A stretch of DNA of 58,148 bases from Bacilli bacterium (GCA_017405445.1 JAFRAK010000036.1:1-58148); one strand, 5' to 3'; shown: positions 19,120 to 28,096, numbered from the stretch's first letter. Program-made: numbers and translations. Notes: a model not told the origin generated them from the letters alone.

Positions 19120-20145
19120 ATGAAAACAAATGATGTTCCGTCGATACAGAAGAATAAAAAGAGACTTAGAAGATTTTTAATTATAGTTTTATTTATTTGC
19201 TTATCTGGTCGTGTATGCCATACTTATAAAAGTATTGGAGTAGAACCGCTAGAGAATGCATCTGTTGAAATTGGAAGTACTGAATATGATATTCATAATT
19301 TAATCAAGAATATTAATGGTGAAATTATTTCTGTGAAGCAAGATATTGATACAAGTATTTTAGGTTCACAAGAAGTTGTTTTAGAAGTAAAAAAAGATAA
19401 TATTATTAAAGATGTTTCTATGGAGGTAAGTGTAGTAGATTCTACTGCTCCTGTTATTGCAGTAAAAGATGAAGTTGTTACAATTACTTTAGGAGATTCC
19501 TATGATTTAAGAGAAAATATTGAAAATGTTTCTGATTTTGTAGATGGAGATTTAGCTTATTTTGAAGAAACAAATCAAAGTCGTTTGAAAGCTTATAATA
19601 TTCAATTAGATGGAGATATGTATTCTCCTGGAGATCACGATGTCGTTGTATCAGCTATTGATAAATCTGGTAATATTGCCAATTATAAGTATGTTTTGAG
19701 TGTAGTTGAACCAGAACCAGAGCCTGAACCAGAACCTGTATATTATGAACCAGTTTATTATGATTTACCACCAAATGCTGCGGGTAATGATTTAGTATCA
19801 ATCGCTTATTCTTATTTAGGTTATCCATATGGACCAGGTAATTATCCTGGAGCATTTGATTGTAGTGGTTTTGTACAATATGTTTATTCTCAAGTAGGAA
19901 TTGGAATTAGTAGAAGTACATCTACTCAAATATATGATGGTAGTCCTGTTAGTTATGATGATATGCAACCAGGAGACATCATTGTATGGGGATATGGATG
20001 GGATGCTCCAACACATTCTGCAATGTATGTTGGAGATGGACAAATGATTCATTCTGCTAATTATAGTACTGGAGTTATCCTTAGCGATGTTCAAGGTTGG
20101 TTAAATGGATCAGGTACACAGATTGTAACAATTAGAAGAATTTAA
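19120..20145 (+). CDS. NlpC/P60 cell-wall hydrolase with Ig-like domains
   Basis: 341 residues. An N-terminal membrane anchor (about 16-30) is followed by one or two bacterial Ig-like modules (about 40-196, with the DSTAPVIAVKDEVVTI and DKSGNIANYKY hallmarks), a Glu-Pro linker (about 197-206), and the catalytic NlpC/P60 domain. Its residues are Cys248 (GAFDCSGFVQYV), His299 (APTHSAMYVGDG) and His311 (MIHSAN). Such enzymes cut gamma-D-Glu-diamino-acid bonds in stem peptides. I start at ATG 19120, six bases after AGGAGG. The ATG at 19114 abuts that site. It stands alone between two terminators. Confidence 0.93.
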   Translation: MKTNDVPSIQKNKKRLRRFLIIVLFICLSGRVCHTYKSIGVEPLENASVEIGSTEYDIHNLIKNINGEIISVKQDIDTSILGSQEVVLEVKKDNIIKDVSMEVSVVDSTAPVIAVKDEVVTITLGDSYDLRENIENVSDFVDGDLAYFEETNQSRLKAYNIQLDGDMYSPGDHDVVVSAIDKSGNIANYKYVLSVVEPEPEPEPEPVYYEPVYYDLPPNAAGNDLVSIAYSYLGYPYGPGNYPGAFDCSGFVQYVYSQVGIGISRSTSTQIYDGSPVSYDDMQPGDIIVWGYGWDAPTHSAMYVGDGQMIHSANYSTGVILSDVQGWLNGSGTQIVTIRRI

Positions 20146-20168
20146 TAGAGCTTAGGCTCTATTTTTTT
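20144..20168 (+). terminator. Terminator after the NlpC/P60 gene
   Basis: AATAGAGC (20144-20151) pairs with GCTCTATT (20156-20163), with TTAG as the loop and a T-run behind. Confidence 0.88.
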
Positions 20169-20214
20169 GTATAAAATGTATTATATTGGTTATCCTAGAA
20201 ATAGGAGGTATAAA

Positions 20215-20421
20215 ATGGAAAATTTACAAAAAGTTTTATTAGTTATTACTATTATAGGCGCAATTAATTGGGGTTTAGTAGGATTATTTGATTTCAATTT
20301 AGTTTCGACTTTATTTGGAGAAGGAACGATGTTATCAAGAATCATCTATGTTGCGATTGCTTTATGTGGATTATTTAATATTGGTATCTTATTAGAGCAT
20401 TTTGATTCTAAAAAAGACTAA
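20215..20421 (+). CDS. DUF378 small membrane protein (YuzA type)
   Basis: A 68-residue protein with two membrane helices (about 5-24 and 38-58) and the family pattern ITIIGAINWGLVGLFDFNLVSTLFG...RIIYVAIALCGLFNIGILLE. Function unknown. The start ATG 20215 follows AGGAGGTATAAA. An earlier in-frame ATG has no ribosome site. Monocistronic, with its own terminator. Confidence 0.9.
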   Translation: MENLQKVLLVITIIGAINWGLVGLFDFNLVSTLFGEGTMLSRIIYVAIALCGLFNIGILLEHFDSKKD

Positions 20422-20437
20422 AATGTCTTTTTTTTTG
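20411..20437 (+). terminator. Terminator after the DUF378 gene
   Basis: AAAAAGAC (20411-20418) pairs with GTCTTTTT (20425-20432), followed by more Ts. The stem begins inside the coding sequence. Confidence 0.8.
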
Positions 20438-20479
20438 TGCGTTTTTGTGGTAGTCTATTACCTGAATGGGGGAATCGGT

Positions 20480-22711
20480 ATGAAGAAGTATCTTGATTTT
20501 GTATTTAGAAAAGAAAAAAAGCCTATTTCTTTTGATAAAATACTTGAAAGAATACAAAAAATTAAAGATGAAGAAGAAAGTGGACTTTTAACTGATTCTG
20601 AAATAAAAGAAATACAAGATTTATTAAATCAAGAAGTAGAATCTTATGAGATTTATAAAACTCCATCGAATAATTATATTTTACTTTCTAAAACGACTTT
20701 TCGAAAAGGACGTTTTTATGGAGATAAAGGTGGAGCAGGAAGAGTATCTGTTACGACATCTTATGTTGATAAAATGGGGCATATGGTTGTTTCTGAAGAT
20801 AAGTATCCTATTTTGAAAGAACAAACAAATGGTGCGATTGATGGAGATTTTGTTTTAATTGATTTAGGTGGAGAAAAAATGAAACCTAGAGTAGATAAAA
20901 TACTTGATAGAAAGTTAGAATATATTCCTGGAGAAGTATATCGTGTTGGAGATAGTTATTTTGTAAAACCTATTGATAAAAGAAAACAAGGTATTACTAT
21001 CTATTTAGAAAAGGAAGCTATTGAAGGTCAAAGAGTTGCGGTTTCTTTAAAACAACAAACAAGTAATGATTTTTATATAGGAGAGATTGTTAAAACATTT
21101 AATCATAAGGATGACCCTAATGAAGATATATTATGGGAAGCCTTTAAACATGGTGTTGATAATGATTTTAGTGAAGCTGCTTTATTTCAATTAGAAGATA
21201 TTCCTACTGAGGTAAGAGATATTGATCGTATTGGAAGAGAAGATTTAACGAATTGGCAAATATTTACGATTGATGGTGTTGATACAAAAGATATGGATGA
21301 TGCAGTTAGTTGTACGATTAATGAAAAAGGTAATTATATTTTGGGAGTACATATTACTGATATTGCATCTATTGTACCGGAAGATTCTCCATTAGATATA
21401 GAAGCATTCCGTAAAGGAAATAGTTTTTATTTAGGTGGTACAGTACTTCCAATGTTTCCTCATAAGATATCTAATGGTATTGGATCTTTAAATCCACATG
21501 TAGATCGAATGACTATTTCTTGTATTATGGAAATAACTCCAGATGGAGAAATTGTCAATTATAGGATTAGTCCTACTATTATTCATTCAAAATTAAAAAT
21601 GAGTTATGATAAAGTAAATGATATTTTAAAAAATGGTTTAGTAGATTCAGAATATGAAGAATTTGTAGATACTCTTAAAAATATGCAAAAATTAAGTTTA
21701 ATTTTAAAAAAACGTAGAATACTAGAAGGATCTAGTGAGTTTAATAGACCGGAATTAAAAGTATATCGAGATAATAATAAAGAATTAATAATTAACTTAA
21801 GAACACAGGATATTGGTGAAAACTTAATAGAGGAATTTATGGTAATTGCTAATAGAGTAGTTGACAAAGAATTATGTGATAAAGGATTACCTTTTGTTCA
21901 TCGTGTACATGGGACTCCTAATGTAGAAAGGATCTTAGAATTTTTAAAACTACTAAATGCAATTAATTTACCATTTGATGCTTCTCCAGAACAATTAGCT
22001 AGTGATAATAAAATGTATCAAAAACTTGTTGATCATATTTCACAAAGTGGAAGATTATCGGATCTACTTTATACAGAAGCAATAAAGTGTATGTCTAGGG
22101 CAAAATATAGTTCAGAAAATAGTGGACACTATGGTTTAGCTACGGATTACTATTGTCATTTTACTTCTCCTGTTCGAAGAGATGCTGATCTTACAAATCA
22201 AAGAATTCTTTGGGATTGCTTATTTGATGATAGTAATCTATCTCAAAATGTAATGAAATGGAGACAAAAGACTCCTGAGATTGCAGAAAGAGCTTCTCAT
22301 CAAGAAAAAGTTGCAGATGATACAGAAAAAGATGTACTTAGAATGCTTTGCGCAGAGTATATGGAAAATCATATTGGAGAAGAATTTGATGGAACTATTA
22401 TTAATTTATCTGGTGATTGTATGGTTGTTCAATTAGATAATTTAATCGAAGGTACAGTAAGAGTAAAAGATTTAGAAGGAAGATATGTTTATAGTCCTAC
22501 TTCTTACTCTTTAGTATCTTTAAATGATAGAGAAAACTATTATATTGGAGATCAATTACATTTAAGACTAAAAAGTTCTTCTAAAGAAACAAGAAAGATA
22601 GATTTTGATGTATTATATAAAATATCTGAAACTTCTATTTCTCATTCAGATGAGATACATGAAGTGGTAAAACAAAAAGTAAAAAGAGATACAAAAAAGG
22701 TAATTGTATAA
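20480..22711 (+). CDS. Second RNase R/RNase II-family exoribonuclease, divergent
   Basis: 743 residues, paralogous to the rnr product at 6077-8188. The RNB domain keeps the four catalytic aspartates (TIDGVDTKDMDDA: Asp265, 271, 273, 274) and the HYGLATDYYCHFTSPVRR block. After RR, however, it reads DAD (residues 568-570) where the other copy has YPD. The S1-like C-terminus (FDGTIINLSGDCMVVQLDNLIEGTVRVKDL) is present. The N-terminal RNA-binding part is divergent and begins KKYLDFVFRKEKKPISF. The start ATG 20480 follows GGGGGAATCGGT. It is monocistronic and not coupled to tmRNA. Having two such enzymes in an organism of this type is uncommon and suggests specialised RNA substrates. Confidence 0.88.
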   Translation: MKKYLDFVFRKEKKPISFDKILERIQKIKDEEESGLLTDSEIKEIQDLLNQEVESYEIYKTPSNNYILLSKTTFRKGRFYGDKGGAGRVSVTTSYVDKMGHMVVSEDKYPILKEQTNGAIDGDFVLIDLGGEKMKPRVDKILDRKLEYIPGEVYRVGDSYFVKPIDKRKQGITIYLEKEAIEGQRVAVSLKQQTSNDFYIGEIVKTFNHKDDPNEDILWEAFKHGVDNDFSEAALFQLEDIPTEVRDIDRIGREDLTNWQIFTIDGVDTKDMDDAVSCTINEKGNYILGVHITDIASIVPEDSPLDIEAFRKGNSFYLGGTVLPMFPHKISNGIGSLNPHVDRMTISCIMEITPDGEIVNYRISPTIIHSKLKMSYDKVNDILKNGLVDSEYEEFVDTLKNMQKLSLILKKRRILEGSSEFNRPELKVYRDNNKELIINLRTQDIGENLIEEFMVIANRVVDKELCDKGLPFVHRVHGTPNVERILEFLKLLNAINLPFDASPEQLASDNKMYQKLVDHISQSGRLSDLLYTEAIKCMSRAKYSSENSGHYGLATDYYCHFTSPVRRDADLTNQRILWDCLFDDSNLSQNVMKWRQKTPEIAERASHQEKVADDTEKDVLRMLCAEYMENHIGEEFDGTIINLSGDCMVVQLDNLIEGTVRVKDLEGRYVYSPTSYSLVSLNDRENYYIGDQLHLRLKSSSKETRKIDFDVLYKISETSISHSDEIHEVVKQKVKRDTKKVIV

Positions 22712-22733
22712 AGAGGATAATTCCTCTTTTTTT
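22710..22733 (+). terminator. Terminator after the second RNase R-like gene
   Basis: AAAGAGGA (22710-22717) pairs with TCCTCTTT (22722-22729), with a TAAT loop and a T-run. Confidence 0.88.
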
Positions 22734-22783
22734 GTTGTATAAAAATAGTAATTATTTTATAATTACAATAGGAGAGTATGTAT

Positions 22784-24073
22784 ATGAGAAGGAATAATAA
22801 ACAAGTAACAACTTATTTTATATTATTTAGCCTTCTTCTTATAGGAGTAGTATATGCCATACTCCAAGCAAATCTACAGATTAATGGCACGGCTAAAATA
22901 AAGGCTAATACATGGGATATTCATTTTAATAATATAGTAGTTAATGAAAACTCTGTTTCTATTGGTACAGGAGATTCTCCTGCGACAATTGACCCTAATA
23001 ATAACTGCAAAGTAGATTTTGAAGTAACATTATCTCTACCAGGAGATTTCTATGAATTTACTGTTGATGTAGTTAATGCCGGGACAATTGATGGAATGAT
23101 AGGAGAACTTTCAAAAACATTAAAAGTAAATAATGAAGTTGTAAGCGAGATGCCAGATTATTTAGAATATTCTGTTACTTATGCAGATGGAATGGAGATA
23201 TTAGAAAATCATAAACTAGCAGTGGGTTTTACAGAAACATACAAAGTACGATTGGAATTTAAAATAGATATAGAAGAATTACCAGAATCAACTACAATAA
23301 CGACTAGTTTAGAACCTCAATATTTACAAGCTGATTCTAGTTCTGTTGTTAGACCTAACGTATTTGTTTCTGGTACTTGGGACCAAATTGTAGATGCCTA
23401 TAATTCAGGAGCAATTTCTAGTCTTCAGGCAACAATGGAAGCAGGAACGACAAGAGAAGTACAACTAGATATGGATAATAATGGAATACCAGAGACAACA
23501 GCACATTTAAGGATTGCAAATTTAAGTACTCCATCAGAATGCTCTTCATCTGGATTTAGTCAGACAGCTTGTGGATTCGTAATTGAATTTGCAGATATTA
23601 TCAATGATTATGAAATTCATTCTAGTTTTACAACTGAAGGTGGGTGGTCTACAAGTAAAATGAGGACATATTTGAATGATACTAGTAGTTCAATAAGCAT
23701 TATTAATTCTTTTCCTGATGTTTTAAAAAATAAAATAATTGATACAAATGTTGTTTCAAGTACAGAATCTGTATTTACTACAATAGATAAATTGTACTTA
23801 CTACACTTTTTTGAAATATATGGTTCCGCTGCTGACTCTGATAATTTAACTTTAAATGAATTGAGACAGTTAGATTATTATAATTCTGTTCCAGTTACTA
23901 AAACTAAATGGGCTGGTGCAATTAAGAAAAAAAATGATGTAAATTCAGTTTGGTGGACACGAACTTATAGTGATAGTTCAAGATTTATGATTGTTGGTTC
24001 TACGGGTTATCGTGGATTTGCTTATACTAATCAAAAGTATGGGGTGTCACCAGCTTTTCGCCTTGCAGAATAA
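22784..24073 (+). CDS. DUF6273-type surface protein with TasA/camelysin-like N-terminus (copy 1)
   Basis: 429 residues. Residues 1-30 form a signal anchor (FILFSLLLIGVVYAILQ). Residues 30-180 form a beta-rich module (QINGTAKIKANTWDIHFNNI, NNCKVDFEVTLSLPGDFYEFTVDVVNAGTIDGMI) resembling the TasA/camelysin fold, though that is a shape-based judgement. Residues 195-429 form a DUF6273-like domain (AHLRIANLSTPSECSSSGFSQTACGFVIEFAD, WSTSKMRTYLND, VWWTRTYSDSSRF, YGVSPAFRLAE). It is a close paralogue of the gene at 53959-55257; the first ~180 residues are the most alike. ATG 22784 is favoured by the GGAGAG site over an ATG six bases upstream. Base composition is even to the 3' end, unlike the paralogue. 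Confidence 0.8.
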   Translation: MRRNNKQVTTYFILFSLLLIGVVYAILQANLQINGTAKIKANTWDIHFNNIVVNENSVSIGTGDSPATIDPNNNCKVDFEVTLSLPGDFYEFTVDVVNAGTIDGMIGELSKTLKVNNEVVSEMPDYLEYSVTYADGMEILENHKLAVGFTETYKVRLEFKIDIEELPESTTITTSLEPQYLQADSSSVVRPNVFVSGTWDQIVDAYNSGAISSLQATMEAGTTREVQLDMDNNGIPETTAHLRIANLSTPSECSSSGFSQTACGFVIEFADIINDYEIHSSFTTEGGWSTSKMRTYLNDTSSSISIINSFPDVLKNKIIDTNVVSSTESVFTTIDKLYLLHFFEIYGSAADSDNLTLNELRQLDYYNSVPVTKTKWAGAIKKKNDVNSVWWTRTYSDSSRFMIVGSTGYRGFAYTNQKYGVSPAFRLAE

Positions 24074-24080
24074 GATTTAT

Positions 24081-24110
24081 AAAGAGTCCTTTGACTCTTT
24101 TTCTTTTTTT
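24081..24110 (+). terminator. Terminator after the first DUF6273 gene
   Basis: AAAGAGTC (24081-24088) pairs with GACTCTTT (24093-24100), followed by a T-rich stretch. Confidence 0.85.
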
Positions 24111-24119
24111 TATTTTGGG

Positions 24120-24148
24120 TTGATAATTTGTGTTTAAAATGATATTAT
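24120..24148 (+). promoter_or_regulatory. Promoter of cdaA-cdaR
   Basis: TTGATA (24120-24125), a 17-base spacer, then TATTAT (24143-24148). Transcription would start near 24155, just before a GC-rich hairpin (CGGG 24160-24163 with CCCG 24177-24180) in the leader. That hairpin is unusual in this AT-rich setting. Confidence 0.6.
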
Positions 24149-24208
24149 TATGATAGGTGCGGGGTTAATATAGACACCCGTATTATTTTTTATAAGGAGA
24201 TGTTTATA

Positions 24209-25045
24209 ATGTATATATCATTATCAGATATTTTGATTGTTATTAAGAAAATAATTGATATTTCATTAGTTTGGTTTATATTCTATTTTATTCTTAAAAA
24301 TATTAAGAATAATGTTAAGTTGTCTTTAATCTTTAAAGGGTTAGTTGTTGTTATACTGCTTAAAATTGCAAGTGATGCATTTGGTTTTATTACTGTTGGA
24401 TACTTACTTGATTATATTATTCAATGGGGACCTGTTGCATTAATCATTATATTCCAACCAGAAATACGTACTATCTTAGAGCAATTAGGTAGAAATCAAT
24501 TACTTGGAAGACATAAGACATTAACTGTTGATGAGAGAGAACATTTAGTATATGAAATAATTAATGCGATTGATTATTTAAGAAAAGAAAGAATTGGAGC
24601 TTTAATAGTTATTGAAAGAGATATTAGCTTAGGTAATTATATTGATAAAGCTAAGAAATTATATGCTGATTTGTCTAGTGATTTATTAATTTCTATTTTC
24701 TATGAAGGAAATCCATTACATGATGGAGGAGTAATTATCCAGGGAGATCGTATTACTTGTGCAGGAGCAGTATTCCCTACAAGTAGTAGTCCTAAGATTA
24801 ATACAAGACTTGGTACTCGTCATAGAGCAGCAGTAGGATTATCTGAAGAAACTGATGCGATTTGTTTAGTTGTTTCTGAAGAGACTGGTAGAGTATCAAT
24901 TGCTTTAAAAGGAGAGCTATTATATAATTTAACTTTAGATGATGTTCGTATGATGTTAATTGATGAATTAAGACCTAAACAAGATATTGGTTTTGAAGAA
25001 GATGAAGAAGTAAGTGAGGAAGATGCATATGAAGAAAATAGGTAG
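24209..25045 (+). CDS. cdaA: Diadenylate cyclase CdaA
   Basis: CdaA makes c-di-AMP, an essential second messenger for potassium and osmotic control in Firmicutes. The 278-residue protein has three N-terminal membrane helices (about 7-90) and the DAC domain with GALIVIERDISLGNYI, LHDGGVII (Asp172-Gly-Gly174) and GTRHRAAVGLSE (Arg204-His-Arg206). In most family members the first motif is DGA, and here the third residue is Gly. The catalytic Asp is kept. The start ATG 24209 fits AAGGAGA. An ATG at 24200 lies within the site. The acidic tail is specific. It overlaps cdaR by 17 bp. Confidence 0.94.
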   Translation: MYISLSDILIVIKKIIDISLVWFIFYFILKNIKNNVKLSLIFKGLVVVILLKIASDAFGFITVGYLLDYIIQWGPVALIIIFQPEIRTILEQLGRNQLLGRHKTLTVDEREHLVYEIINAIDYLRKERIGALIVIERDISLGNYIDKAKKLYADLSSDLLISIFYEGNPLHDGGVIIQGDRITCAGAVFPTSSSPKINTRLGTRHRAAVGLSEETDAICLVVSEETGRVSIALKGELLYNLTLDDVRMMLIDELRPKQDIGFEEDEEVSEEDAYEENR

Positions 25046-26387
25046 ATTATTTTTTAATATATTTCATCGTCTTTACTTAATCATTGATAAATTAATAATT
25101 ACTCCAATTACAAGATTAATCTTAAAGATAATGGAATTATCTAAGAATTTAGCAAAATCAATTGATAGATTATCTGGTAAGAAATCAACTTTATTAATTA
25201 TTAGTTTATGTTTAGCTTTTGTCGTATTTATGTTTATTGATAATGAGTCTAATGTAATGATTGATCAATATGCAGAAATTTTATATGATCAACCTGTATC
25301 TGCTGTTTATAATGAAGAGTCTTATGTAATAGAAGGTCTTCCTAAAGCAGTAGATATTACACTAATAGGTCAAAGAAGACATATTTTTCTTGCTAAACAA
25401 TCTCCTTCTAAAGGAGTTACAGTTGATTTAACTGGGTTAAAACCTGGTACTCATAAAGTATCACTAAAATATAGTCAAAGATTAAAATCTCTTGATTATA
25501 AATTAGATCCATCTACTGTTAATGTTACTATTTATGAAAAAGAAAGCGAAAATAGAGTTATTACTTACGATATCTTACATCAAGATAAATTAGATACTAA
25601 ATTATATATTAATAATGTAGAAATTGATCGTACAGAAGTTATTATTAAAGGTGCTAAATACAAGTTAGAAAAGGTTGCTAGTGTAAGAGCTTTACTTGAT
25701 GTTAATAATATTCCATATCCAAAAGCAGGAGATATTACTGTTAAAGATATTCCACTTGTAGCTTATGATACAGATGGAAAGATTATGGATGTTGAAATTG
25801 TTCCTAAGACTGTGGCAGCTAATGTTAATATTACTTCTCCAAGTAAAGAAATACCTGTACGTGTTATTCCAACTGGTAATTTAGCATTTGGTAAATCTAT
25901 TAAATCTATTAATCCTAGTGTTACTACAATTACTGTTTATGGAGAACAAGATGCAATTAATGATATTCAACAATTAGATGTTGAAATTGATGTTGAAGGT
26001 CTTGAAAAAGATAAGACTTATAATGTTACATTGAAGAAACCTAAAGGTATTACGGAATTGAGTTCTAAGAGTATGACAATTAATGTTACACTTGCTAATT
26101 CTTCTACAAAGGAATTTAAAGATATTTCTATTTCTACTAGAAATCTAGCAGATGGATTGGTTGCTCAAGCAGCATCAGATGAAGATCGTAAAGTAACAGT
26201 CGTAGTTAGTGGTAGTGATGATATCTTAGAAAATATCAAAGAAACGGATATTACTGCTTATGTTGACTTAAAAGATTATGGAGTAGGTACTCATGAAGTA
26301 GATGTAGTAGTTACTGGTACAGATCTTAAATTAACATATTCTTCTAAGACGAAGAAAGTTAAGATAGTTATTTCTGAAAAAAACTAG
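25029..26387 (+). CDS. cdaR: CdaR, YbbR-domain regulator of CdaA
   Basis: CdaR is the membrane-anchored partner that modulates CdaA from outside the membrane. The 452-residue protein has a basic, amphipathic N-terminus, a membrane helix (about 52-70, TLLIISLCLAFVVFMFI) and then a series of YbbR repeats. Each repeat carries patterns such as YVIEGLPKAVDITLIG, VTVDLTGLKPGTHKV, VRALLDVNNIPYPKAGD, IPVRVIPTGNLAFG and ITAYVDLKDYGVGTHEVDV. Translation is coupled: ATG 25029 sits inside the end of cdaA behind GTGAGGAAG. The gene that normally follows in Bacillus, glmM, is absent. A terminator and a lipoprotein gene come next. Confidence 0.92.
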   Translation: MKKIGRLFFNIFHRLYLIIDKLIITPITRLILKIMELSKNLAKSIDRLSGKKSTLLIISLCLAFVVFMFIDNESNVMIDQYAEILYDQPVSAVYNEESYVIEGLPKAVDITLIGQRRHIFLAKQSPSKGVTVDLTGLKPGTHKVSLKYSQRLKSLDYKLDPSTVNVTIYEKESENRVITYDILHQDKLDTKLYINNVEIDRTEVIIKGAKYKLEKVASVRALLDVNNIPYPKAGDITVKDIPLVAYDTDGKIMDVEIVPKTVAANVNITSPSKEIPVRVIPTGNLAFGKSIKSINPSVTTITVYGEQDAINDIQQLDVEIDVEGLEKDKTYNVTLKKPKGITELSSKSMTINVTLANSSTKEFKDISISTRNLADGLVAQAASDEDRKVTVVVSGSDDILENIKETDITAYVDLKDYGVGTHEVDVVVTGTDLKLTYSSKTKKVKIVISEKN

Positions 26388-26414
26388 AATAGTCTTATGA
26401 CTATTCTTTTTTTG
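26386..26414 (+). terminator. Terminator after cdaR
   Basis: AGAATAGTC (26386-26394) pairs with GACTATTCT (26399-26407), with a TTAT loop and T-run. It starts within the cdaR stop codon. Confidence 0.88.
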
Positions 26415-26462
26415 CATATTTTTCATAATTACTCATATTCTTTTATTAGATTGGAGATAATT

Positions 26463-27470
26463 ATGAAAAAAATATTACTATTATTATTAATTCCATTATT
26501 ATTTAGTGGATGTTTTAAATTAAAGAAGAATGATGTAAAAAATGAATTAATTCATCAATTAGAAAAAAGTAGTGGATATTATTTAGAAGGTGAGTTAGAA
26601 ATTAATCATAATGAAGATGTTTATCATTATGATGTAGAAGTTTATCATAAGAAAGATGATTATTATCATATTAATCTGTTTAATCAAGATAATCAATTTC
26701 GACAAGTATTATTAAAAAATCCTAGTGGCGTTTATTTATATACACCTTCTTTAAATAAGAGTTTTAAATTTCAAAGTACTTGGCCTTATAATCATTCACA
26801 AATCTATTTATTAGATGCACTTATAAATGATATTAAGAATGATAAAAATTGTACTATCGAAGAAAAAAAAGAATCATTTATCTTACAAACTAAGGTTCAA
26901 TACAACAATAATTCTAATTTAAAAAGGCAGAAAATCGTACTTGATAAGAATAATTTGATTAAAAAAGTTGTTGTTTATGATTCAAATGATCAGATTGTAA
27001 TGGAATTTAATATTTCTAAGATGAAATATTCTCCTAAGGTGGATGATGATTATTTCGAATTAGATACTCTAGTAGAGAAGGATGATTCTCCTTTGGAAGA
27101 TCTTGAAAAGGATGTACAAGAAACTAGTGTATTAGAAGATGTTATTTATCCATTATTTATTCCTAGTGGTACTAAGTTAATTGATGAGGAAAAAGTATTA
27201 AAAGATAGTGGAGAAAGAGTTATTATGACATATGATGGAGAAAAGTCTTTCTTACTTGTTGAAGAAACACAAGATGTATTTCATGATTTCACAGTAATTC
27301 CTTCTTCTGGAGAACCATATCAGTTAATGGATACCATTGGAGTTATGACTGATAATTCATTATCTTGGTCTAGTGGAGGGACTGACTATTATTTAGTAAG
27401 CGATGTTATGAGTCAACAAGAGTTAGTTGAAATTGCTCAATCTATTGTGGGAATTCCTTCTATGAAATAA
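26463..27470 (+). CDS. Lipoprotein, LolA/GerS-like
   Basis: 335 residues. A lipoprotein signal ends in LLFSGC (Cys19), so it is lipid-anchored on the outer face of the membrane. The body resembles Firmicutes LolA-fold lipoproteins such as YdcC and GerS: LEKSSGYYLEGELEINHNEDVYHYDVEVYHKKDDYYHINLFN, LLKNPSGVYLYTPSLNKSFKFQSTWPYN, and a later GERVIMTYDGEKSFLLVEET. In spore-formers such proteins serve germination or lipid transfer; here the role is unknown. The start ATG 26463 follows TTGGAGATAATT. Confidence 0.82.
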   Translation: MKKILLLLLIPLLFSGCFKLKKNDVKNELIHQLEKSSGYYLEGELEINHNEDVYHYDVEVYHKKDDYYHINLFNQDNQFRQVLLKNPSGVYLYTPSLNKSFKFQSTWPYNHSQIYLLDALINDIKNDKNCTIEEKKESFILQTKVQYNNNSNLKRQKIVLDKNNLIKKVVVYDSNDQIVMEFNISKMKYSPKVDDDYFELDTLVEKDDSPLEDLEKDVQETSVLEDVIYPLFIPSGTKLIDEEKVLKDSGERVIMTYDGEKSFLLVEETQDVFHDFTVIPSSGEPYQLMDTIGVMTDNSLSWSSGGTDYYLVSDVMSQQELVEIAQSIVGIPSMK

Positions 27471-27517
27471 TTTACTTTCTTTTTAAGTTTTGCTATAATG
27501 GATTTTAGGTGAGGTTT

Positions 27518-28063
27518 ATGGCAAAAAATAAAGGAAAGAGTAATTATAAAAGGAAGAATAAAAAGAAGGAAACTCCAATAGTAGAAGGAAAGAGTTTTGA
27601 AGAAAACTTATTACATTATGTTAAAGTAGCAACTATTATTATTGTTTTATTTACATTATTCTATTTTGTTACTTTCTTGATTACTAGAGATAAAACAGAA
27701 AAAGAAGAATCAGAAGAAAAGAAAGATAGCGGATTTTCATACACTGAGATTATGGCAGGAAGAAGTTTTTCTATGGATGATGGAGAATACTATGTATTAT
27801 TCTATGATTCATCCGATGAAGACAATGGACCAACTTATAGAAGTTTAGCAATTAATTATCGTAATAAAGAGGGAGCTATTCCTATTTATACAGTTGATAT
27901 GAATAAAGGTCTAAATAAGAGTTATGGTGCTGATGAAAGTAATACAAATCCTACTTCTGCTGCAGAATTAAAGATTAATGGACCTACTTTAATGAAAATT
28001 AGTAATAAGACTCTTGCTTTATATGTTGAAGGAGAAGAGTCTATAAAAGGATATATTGAATAA
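27518..28063 (+). CDS. Single-pass membrane protein with exported domain, unknown function
   Basis: 181 residues. A very basic cytoplasmic N-terminus (KNKGKSNYKRKNKKKE), one membrane helix (about 40-58, VATIIIVLFTLFYFVTFLI) and an exported C-terminal domain (MAGRSFSMDDGEYYVLFYDSSDEDNGPTYRSLAINY through IKGYIE). The end part has the look of a thioredoxin-like fold without CXXC cysteines (YYVLFYDSS, GPTLMKISNKTLALYVEGE), which is only an impression. ATG 27518 is used with AGGTGAGG upstream. Confidence 0.7.
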   Translation: MAKNKGKSNYKRKNKKKETPIVEGKSFEENLLHYVKVATIIIVLFTLFYFVTFLITRDKTEKEESEEKKDSGFSYTEIMAGRSFSMDDGEYYVLFYDSSDEDNGPTYRSLAINYRNKEGAIPIYTVDMNKGLNKSYGADESNTNPTSAAELKINGPTLMKISNKTLALYVEGEESIKGYIE

Positions 28064-28083
28064 AAAGACTTTATGTCTTTTTT
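28062..28083 (+). terminator. Terminator between the membrane protein and S41 protease genes
   Basis: AAAAAGAC (28062-28069) pairs with GTCTTTTT, followed by Ts. The stop codon overlaps its start. It lies only 14 bases before the next start codon, so it may act as partial attenuation. Confidence 0.65.
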
Positions 28084-28096
28084 GATATGGGGATCT

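Noticed and set aside
22784..24073. Copy 1 of the DUF6273 protein as a DGR target
   Set aside because: Its 3' end shows no change in base composition and no A-substitution pattern.
24155..24208. c-di-AMP (ydaO-type) riboswitch before cdaA
   Set aside because: The leader is about 55 bases, far too short, with only one small hairpin; known ydaO elements are much longer.
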